A DNA stretch of 64,000 nt from NCBI GenBank assembly GCA_005954745.1, contig CP040678.1:558001-622000 (forward strand). The letters run 5' to 3'. Numbering within the stretch: position 1 is the stretch's first letter; every line of letters begins with the position of its first letter. Below, one piece after another: positions 59,034-64,000 of the stretch. This stretch comes from Halostella pelagica. Its GTDB lineage: Archaea > Halobacteriota > Halobacteria > Halobacteriales > Natronoarchaeaceae. The notes beneath the pieces were generated by a model. It was not told where the DNA came from and did not search any database. It was given only the letters and a program-made list of their open reading frames with translations. The position numbers and the translations under genes were made by a program.

Positions 59034-60463
59034 CGCGACCACCGCTGGGCGGCGCGGGCAAGCGTCGTCTCTACGTCCGTTCCCTCGGGCAGGTCGGCGA
59101 CGCGGATGCCCGCCCCGCGCAGCGCGACGATACGAGCGATCCGTTCGGCGGCGACGAGTCGGTGTCCCGCGGTCTCGGTCGTCGTCGGGTCCGGGCTTAT
59201 CACGGTGACGAGATGCCCGTGTGCGTCGAGAAGCCGTGCGAGGCGAACGATGCCATCGTCGCACAGCGGCGAGAACAGGATCACCTGCGCGTCGTCGGGG
59301 AGGCGTTTTCGAAGCCGCTTCGCCTGAATAGCGAAGTAAAACTCCCCATCGGGTATCTCCGCCGACAGAACCGGGTTCGACGTGAACAGTTCCTCGGCTC
59401 GTGCGCGCTGATCCGACCCGAGCCCCGGCGGAAGCCAGGCGTCGCCCGGACCGAACGCGGCGACCCCGACCCGGTTGCTCTCTTTGAGCAGTGCCGGAAA
59501 CACCGACATCGCGGCCTGCACTGATCGGTCGACCGCGTGCGGTGCGTTCTCCGACGGTCGAAGATACGCGGCTTCTCGCGAATCGATCACGAGGACGGCC
59601 GTCGCGGACCGCTCCTGCCTGAACCGCAGCGTTGCGAGTTCGCCGGTCCGCGCGTGGCGGTTCCAGTCGATTCGGGAAAGCGAGTCTCCCGGGCGATACT
59701 CGCGGGTCGAATGGAACTCGATCCCCTCGCCGCCGTCCCGAGTTTCGACGCGGCCGGCGTGTCTCGTGGTGAGCGCCCGGAGCGCCATCGTCGAGATGGG
59801 TTGGAACTCCGGCTCGCAGACGATCTCGTCGGACGTAGACAGGGTGACACGGCGCTCGACAGTCCCGCTCATCCCACGCGCTATCGCGAGCAGGTGGTCG
59901 AACGTGTGCGTCCCGCGGCCCATCGTCACGGTGTAGTCGAACGACGCCGACTCTCCGGGGCGAAGCGCCGTCCCGAGACGCGGAACGCCGTCGGTTACTA
60001 CCAGCGGTTCCGGCACGCCGTCGACGAGTCGGAGGTCGGGAAGGAACGACTCCCCTTCGTTCGTCACGGTGACGACGACATCCACCTCGTCGCCCGGTTC
60101 CGGCGACTCGTCGGAGAGGGTCCGCGAGACCGACAGCGCCACGTCGGGTACCGTCCCTGCCTGTGCGTACGCGGCGTAAGCGACGCCGATAGCCCCGGCG
60201 AGCAGTAGCGACGGTCGACTCAACACTATCCCAGCACCGCCGGCGGCGAAGGCGACAGCGCTGATTCCGCGCCAGCGGTGGGTCGGTTCGTCCGAGGACT
60301 CGACGACAGGTGAAGCGGCGTTTTCGTCCGTCCCGGCGCGTTCGTCCGCGTCGAGTTCCGCCGTTTCGCCGTCGCCTTCCGTCTCTTCGGAGACATCTCT
60401 CGCGTCCTGATCCGGTACGTCAGTCGGACCTTCAGATTCGGTTGCGGATGCGCGGGATATCAT
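59030..60463 (-). CDS. DUF58 domain protein of the MoxR cluster
   Basis: The 477-residue protein has an acidic N-terminus, one or two membrane helices (about 65-105), a beta-rich CARDB-like segment (about 110-205) and the DUF58 domain with EFHSTREYRPGDSLSRIDWNRHARTGELATLRF near 250-280. DUF58 proteins are partners of MoxR ATPases in envelope or secretion complexes. Overlaps both neighbours by four bases (ATGA). Confidence 0.88.
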   Translation of the reverse strand: MISRASATESEGPTDVPDQDARDVSEETEGDGETAELDADERAGTDENAASPVVESSDEPTHRWRGISAVAFAAGGAGIVLSRPSLLLAGAIGVAYAAYAQAGTVPDVALSVSRTLSDESPEPGDEVDVVVTVTNEGESFLPDLRLVDGVPEPLVVTDGVPRLGTALRPGESASFDYTVTMGRGTHTFDHLLAIARGMSGTVERRVTLSTSDEIVCEPEFQPISTMALRALTTRHAGRVETRDGGEGIEFHSTREYRPGDSLSRIDWNRHARTGELATLRFRQERSATAVLVIDSREAAYLRPSENAPHAVDRSVQAAMSVFPALLKESNRVGVAAFGPGDAWLPPGLGSDQRARAEELFTSNPVLSAEIPDGEFYFAIQAKRLRKRLPDDAQVILFSPLCDDGIVRLARLLDAHGHLVTVISPDPTTTETAGHRLVAAERIARIVALRGAGIRVADLPEGTDVETTLARAAQRWSR

Positions 60464-61026
60464 TCTCGGTCCACCCCGTGGAGGTCGGCGATAGCGTGCG
60501 CGGCGTGTCGTCGCTGTCGGTCGAAACGGAGGCGGAACGACATCGTGTGGCGGATTCTGGTCAGAACCGGTGTCGACTCCGGAACGTGGTCAGTGAAAAA
60601 CGCGGCGGCAACGGGGTCGTCCGTCCAGGTCCCGCGTTCCAGTGCGTCGCGGGCCTCGTCCTCGGAACAGTCTTGAGCGTACACGATCCCCTCGATAGCG
60701 GCCGTTTCGAGGCGTTCGTCGATCCGCTTTTGCCGATCCGAATGGCGACGGTCGTGCGACCGGAGGTTGTGGCCGAGTTCGTCGCCCGGCGTCGGCAGCG
60801 TCGGTCGGGTCTCGGGATCCGGCGTTTCGAACTCCACGACCTCTTTTCGTCGGCGGAGCTGTACGGCCCGAAACCCCTGTAAGAGCGCGATAGCGCCGAC
60901 GATAGTGACGAACGCGTTAGGTGCGTTGATGAGGCCGGCGTACTCCGGGACGAACACCAGTACGAAGCCCAGCGCAGCGGTCACGATGCCGATAGTCGCG
61001 ACGAGTCCGCTGATCCTTCGGCCCAT
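60460..61026 (-). CDS. Membrane protein of the MoxR cluster (DUF7269-like)
   Basis: The 188-residue protein has two N-terminal membrane helices (about 5-60) and a basic cytoplasmic tail with many arginines and histidines. It overlaps the genes on both sides (TGATG and ATGA). The GTG one codon upstream (61029) is an alternative start. No function is known; linkage to DUF58 and DUF4129 suggests an assembly role. Confidence 0.75.
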   Translation of the reverse strand: MGRRISGLVATIGIVTAALGFVLVFVPEYAGLINAPNAFVTIVGAIALLQGFRAVQLRRRKEVVEFETPDPETRPTLPTPGDELGHNLRSHDRRHSDRQKRIDERLETAAIEGIVYAQDCSEDEARDALERGTWTDDPVAAAFFTDHVPESTPVLTRIRHTMSFRLRFDRQRRHAAHAIADLHGVDRE

Positions 61027-61982
61027 CACCAGTCACCCCCGTCGTCGGCGTACTCCGATTCGATCCGTCTGAGCGCCGCCAGCGCGCGCTGTTCGCGGTC
61101 GTCGGTCGGGTCTTTCCCGCCGTATCGGACCTCCTCGAACAGTTGGGTCAGTTCGTCCACGTCGCCATCTGTCATCCCCGCGTCTACCGCCGCGTCGGCG
61201 AACTCCGCGGGTGTACTCGACTCGGGCCGGTCGACGTCCAGATGGCCGGTCATCTCCCGCCAGGCGCGGTACACTTCGTTTTCGAGGTCATCGGCGTCCT
61301 CGATTCTGTCGGCCGCTCGGCCCGCGGCGTTGCCGATCGCTGACCGTCGCTCCGCGTCCGTTTCCTCTGCGTCCGCGTCCTCGTCCCCGGTCGTATCCCT
61401 GCCGCTAAACACGTACAGGCCGACCACCATCCCGACGGTGAGAACGAGGACCACGAACAGGAGGATGGACGGGGCGGTGGGGTCAGTGATGTCGCCTTCG
61501 CCGTCCGTACCGAGCCCGCCGGATCCGCTCTCGCTCATGTTGATATCACCGTCGATGGGAGCCGGTGGCGTCACGTCCGGCTGCGCCGGCCCCGCGCAAC
61601 TGCCCATCAGGAACGCGAGGAACAGGAGGAGGATGACGGCCAACCCGACAGTGAGGCCGAACGCGACAACCGCGTCGTACTTGTGAGTGAGCCCGACAGC
61701 CGTGACGACTAAAATCCCGCCCGCGATCCAGAACGGCGTAGAGCCCGACAGCAGATCCACGCAGAAGAACGGAACCCTCGGTACGTCAACACTACCGCCG
61801 CTGCCGCCGTCGCTACTACTTGACCCCTCTGAATCATCCGTCCCGTCGTGTCCCGCCCCTTCCGGTTGTGGTCCACCGCCGCTTTCGGTGTCAACCGGCG
61901 ACGTAAGCGTCGCGGCTGCCACCGAAATGGCGAGAACGCAGATGATAGCGACGAGAATCGGACGGAGGGCCTCTCTATCCAC
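61026..61982 (-). CDS. DUF4129 domain membrane protein
   Basis: The 318-residue protein has an N-terminal helix, an acidic Ser/Gly-rich loop, three more helices (about 85-185) and a C-terminal DUF4129 region (NEVYRAWREMTGHLDVDRPESSTPAEFADAAVDAGM). In bacterial and archaeal clusters DUF4129 is the C-terminal partner of transglutaminase-like proteins; here no transglutaminase gene lies next to it. It is the first gene of the operon, whose promoter region lies before 61982. Confidence 0.82.
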   Translation of the reverse strand: MDREALRPILVAIICVLAISVAAATLTSPVDTESGGGPQPEGAGHDGTDDSEGSSSSDGGSGGSVDVPRVPFFCVDLLSGSTPFWIAGGILVVTAVGLTHKYDAVVAFGLTVGLAVILLLFLAFLMGSCAGPAQPDVTPPAPIDGDINMSESGSGGLGTDGEGDITDPTAPSILLFVVLVLTVGMVVGLYVFSGRDTTGDEDADAEETDAERRSAIGNAAGRAADRIEDADDLENEVYRAWREMTGHLDVDRPESSTPAEFADAAVDAGMTDGDVDELTQLFEEVRYGGKDPTDDREQRALAALRRIESEYADDGGDW

Positions 61983-62183
61983 AGGCGGTTTTGAAACACC
62001 GATGACTTAGGCTTTCTGCTTGTTTTCGGTGGAAAATAGAGGCTGCCATGGCAGCGAACCTGTCTCGACAGGTTAGTACTGTCACGACGGCGCATTATTG
62101 GCCACTTAACGAAGTCGCGATCCTCGGGTGGCAGGAGCCGACAGATCCGGACCCTTTTGTCGCCTTTCGTCGGATCCCAGACC

Positions 62184-62927
62184 GTGACCCGAGCGACAGT
62201 GTGGAACGAGTTCCGCCACGAACGAGAGCACGACCAGGTCGCGGAGATATATCCGGACGGAATTCACGTCACCATCGCCGAGGCGCTCGAAGAGCGCGGT
62301 ATCGACGCCGAGACAGCGACGCTCGACGAACCGGAGCACGGGCTACCCGAGGACACTCTCGACGACACTGACGTGTTGCTGTGGTGGGGCCACGACGCGC
62401 ACGAGGAGGTGAGTGAGGCGGTCGTCGACCGCGTTCAGGACCGTGTCCTCGCAGGGATGGGTCTGGTCGTACTCCACTCGGGGCACTTTTCGAAACCGTT
62501 TCGGCGGCTCATGGGCACCAGCGGGACGTTACGGTGGCGCGAGGCCGCCGAGACGGAACGGCTCTGGACGGTGAACCCCGGCCACCCTATCGCCGACGGC
62601 GTCGGGGAGTACTTCGAGGTCGACGAGGCGGAGATGTACGGCGAACCCTTCGATATCCCTGCCCCCGACGAACTCGTCTTCACCTCGTGGTTCGAAGGTG
62701 GCGAGGTGTTCCGCTCGGGCTGTTGTTTCTACCGCGGGAACGGCCGCCTGTTCTACTTCCGACCCGGCCACGAGACGTATCCGGTGTACCACGACGAGAC
62801 CGTCCAGCGGGTGCTCGGTAACGCCGTCGAGTGGGCCGCTGACGGGAGTGACGCGCCAGCGCCCGGCGTCGAAAACGTCGACCCTATCGAACCGATCGAC
62901 ACAGACGACGATCGGAGCGTCCACTGA
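62184..62927 (+). CDS. ThuA-like family protein
   Basis: The 247-residue protein has the ThuA-type glutamine amidotransferase-like fold: [61 protein letters not shown], and [13 protein letters not shown] near the C-terminus. ThuA proteins are linked to trehalose and other sugar use in bacteria, but no partner sugar genes are here. The GTG at 62184 fits the usual start (TRVTVWNE); the frame extends to a TTG at 62157. Confidence 0.85.
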   Translation: MTRATVWNEFRHEREHDQVAEIYPDGIHVTIAEALEERGIDAETATLDEPEHGLPEDTLDDTDVLLWWGHDAHEEVSEAVVDRVQDRVLAGMGLVVLHSGHFSKPFRRLMGTSGTLRWREAAETERLWTVNPGHPIADGVGEYFEVDEAEMYGEPFDIPAPDELVFTSWFEGGEVFRSGCCFYRGNGRLFYFRPGHETYPVYHDETVQRVLGNAVEWAADGSDAPAPGVENVDPIEPIDTDDDRSVH

Positions 62928-62937
62928 CGCATTCATC

Positions 62938-63012
62938 GGGACTACTGTAACTGTGTACCGGTATTCGCCGACGCGGGGTCGGCGAACTACCGAACTGACT
63001 TACAGCAGTCCC
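62938..63012. repeat. Dispersed palindromic element, copy 5
   Basis: It starts ten bases after the ThuA stop, in the same orientation as copies 2 and 4. Arms GGGACTACTGTAA / TTACAGCAGTCCC and a TTCGCCGAC / GTCGGCGAA inner stem are kept. Confidence 0.75.
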
Positions 63013-63124
63013 TATCAGGGCCGCACATCCCCGGAGCCACGGTCGTTCACCGACCGATTCAGGATCGTGGACTAACCGACCGGGCCACAAACTCTCTTCC
63101 GGCTCGATAGTGTACTCTCCGGCC

Positions 63125-63607
63125 ATGGCGATGGAAAACGACTCCGCGCCGGATTTCGCCCTGGAAAGCACCGCAGGTGGAACCGTCAGGCTCTCGGAAA
63201 CGCTGGAAGACGGGCCGGCTATCGTCCTCGTCAACCGCGGGCATTGGTGTAGTTTCTGCGCGGAGCAGCTGCAGACGTTCAGCGAGGTGTCCTACGATCT
63301 CTGGATCAACGAAAACGTCGATATCCTCCCGGTCGTGACCGACACCGTCCCGAAACTCCGGGAGATGCGCGACCGGTTCGACTACGACTTCCAGTTGCTC
63401 GCCGACCCTGACGGCGATGTTGCGGAGCAGTACAGCGGTACCGAACAGACCAGTCACGGAATAACGGGTGTCGCCGCAACGTACGTCGTCGACGAGGGCG
63501 GGACGGTGCGGTACGAACAGGTGGCGGACGACCCCGCCGACCGGACGTACGGCAACTGGATCCGCTACTACATCCGCAACGACTACGAGGACCCATTCGG
63601 GGAGTAA
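63125..63607 (+). CDS. Peroxiredoxin-like (AhpC/TSA) protein
   Basis: The 160-residue thioredoxin-fold protein has the N-terminal APDFALESTAGGTVRLSE pattern and a CxxC in GHWCSFCAEQL where the peroxidatic cysteine lies. Standard peroxiredoxins have PxxTxxC; here the redox site is NRGHWCSFC, so a thiol-disulfide role is also possible. The ATG at 63125 precedes MENDSAPDF; the next ATG at 63131 would serve equally. Confidence 0.82.
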   Translation: MAMENDSAPDFALESTAGGTVRLSETLEDGPAIVLVNRGHWCSFCAEQLQTFSEVSYDLWINENVDILPVVTDTVPKLREMRDRFDYDFQLLADPDGDVAEQYSGTEQTSHGITGVAATYVVDEGGTVRYEQVADDPADRTYGNWIRYYIRNDYEDPFGE

Positions 63608-63665
63608 CGCCGGATCCACGGACCGAATCGCCGAAGATAACCGCCTGCCCTGAAACGGTCAGATC

Positions 63666-64000
63666 ATGACCGAGAACGCATCCGACGGTCCATCTCCGTA
63701 CGACCACGTGCGAGCGGAGGACGGATCCCTTCCGGACGGCATCTACCGCGTAGTGGGAGTCGGGGCCGACGACGTGACACTCCTTTTCGTCGCCGACGCC
63801 GCGGGAAGCCGGGTCCACGACGGCCGCGTCTTTACCGTCTCGCACGAACAGTACGCGGACCTTCCCGCGGCACCAAACCCCGACGACGACGGTCTCTTCC
63901 GCCGGTGGGGCCTCGTCGCCCTCGCAGGGGTGCTGTTCGCCGTCAGCCTCTCGTCGACTGCAACCGAGACGCTCGGCGTCTCGCAGTCGTTCATCAGAAC
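63666..64000 (+). CDS. Membrane protein, cut by the window edge
   Basis: ATG at 63666 opens a frame that continues past the window. The first 75 residues form a soluble acidic domain with SLPDGIYRVVGVGADDVTLLFVADA and HDGRVFTVSHEQY, followed by a membrane helix (about 82-98). I do not recognise the family. Confidence 0.6.
   Translation, partial: MTENASDGPSPYDHVRAEDGSLPDGIYRVVGVGADDVTLLFVADAAGSRVHDGRVFTVSHEQYADLPAAPNPDDDGLFRRWGLVALAGVLFAVSLSSTATETLGVSQSFIR

Overview
The window is a piece of a haloarchaeal (class Halobacteria) chromosome. The signs are GC-rich coding sequence, very acidic proteins (Asp/Glu-rich, Lys-poor), archaeal TATA-type promoters about 25-30 bases ahead of starts with little leader, and archaeal genes such as transcription factor TFB, CetZ, a PAC2 proteasome chaperone, XPB/Bax1 and 2-oxoacid:ferredoxin oxidoreductase. 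I cannot fix the genus from this window. No rRNA operon, CRISPR array, complete insertion sequence or transposase was seen. One tRNA gene (Ser, anticodon CGA) is present.

Layout. 1-9.2 kb: isoprenoid-lipid reductase (cut by the window edge), a lipoprotein, korAB, a flavin reductase, a NUDIX-like protein, an aldo/keto reductase, then methylmalonyl-CoA epimerase and mutase. 9.3-13.3 kb: small membrane protein, acetyltransferase, acyl-CoA synthetase and a 3-hydroxybutyrate-type dehydrogenase; with the mutase genes this looks like a short-chain acyl-CoA (propionate/acetate) neighbourhood. 13.3-15.5 kb: four tandem, translationally coupled GNAT acetyltransferases. 15.7-19.8 kb: three carboxylate-type transporters, two of which are divergent and share one TATA box. 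19.9-22.8 kb: an ABC exporter operon ending in its own winged-helix regulator, with a perfect palindrome ahead of it. 22.8-24.2 kb: a half-length adenylate-forming enzyme and a degenerate P-loop protein. 24.3-31.8 kb: dnaJ, a large Rieske protein, a Na/Ca antiporter, dnaK and grpE. 31.9-35.8 kb: XPB helicase, lipoprotein, Bax1 nuclease, remnant of a pentapeptide/ion-channel gene. 35.8-43.6 kb: rRNA/tRNA m5C methyltransferase with a separate PUA-like protein, PAC2 chaperone, sensor kinase, aminotransferase, UbiA prenyltransferase, methyltransferase and small proteins. 43.8-45.7 kb: a teichoic-acid-like glycerophosphotransferase plus nucleotidyltransferase. 46-57.2 kb: GTPase, tfb, phosphoribosyltransferase, response regulator, bactofilin-like protein, small conserved proteins, citramalate/isopropylmalate synthase and cetZ. 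57.3-62 kb: tRNA-Ser with a duplicated 3' end, then a MoxR/DUF58/DUF4129 cluster. 62-64 kb: ThuA, a peroxiredoxin-like protein and a truncated membrane protein.

The most unusual signals are not single genes. (1) A family of about 75-79 bp imperfect palindromes occurs five or six times in intergenic DNA, three of them directly after stop codons. (2) Several genes have their last codons and stop duplicated in short tandem arrays, and one of these preserves a hairpin through paired base changes. (3) The 3' end of tRNA-Ser is duplicated exactly 120 bp away, like the scar of an integrated element.
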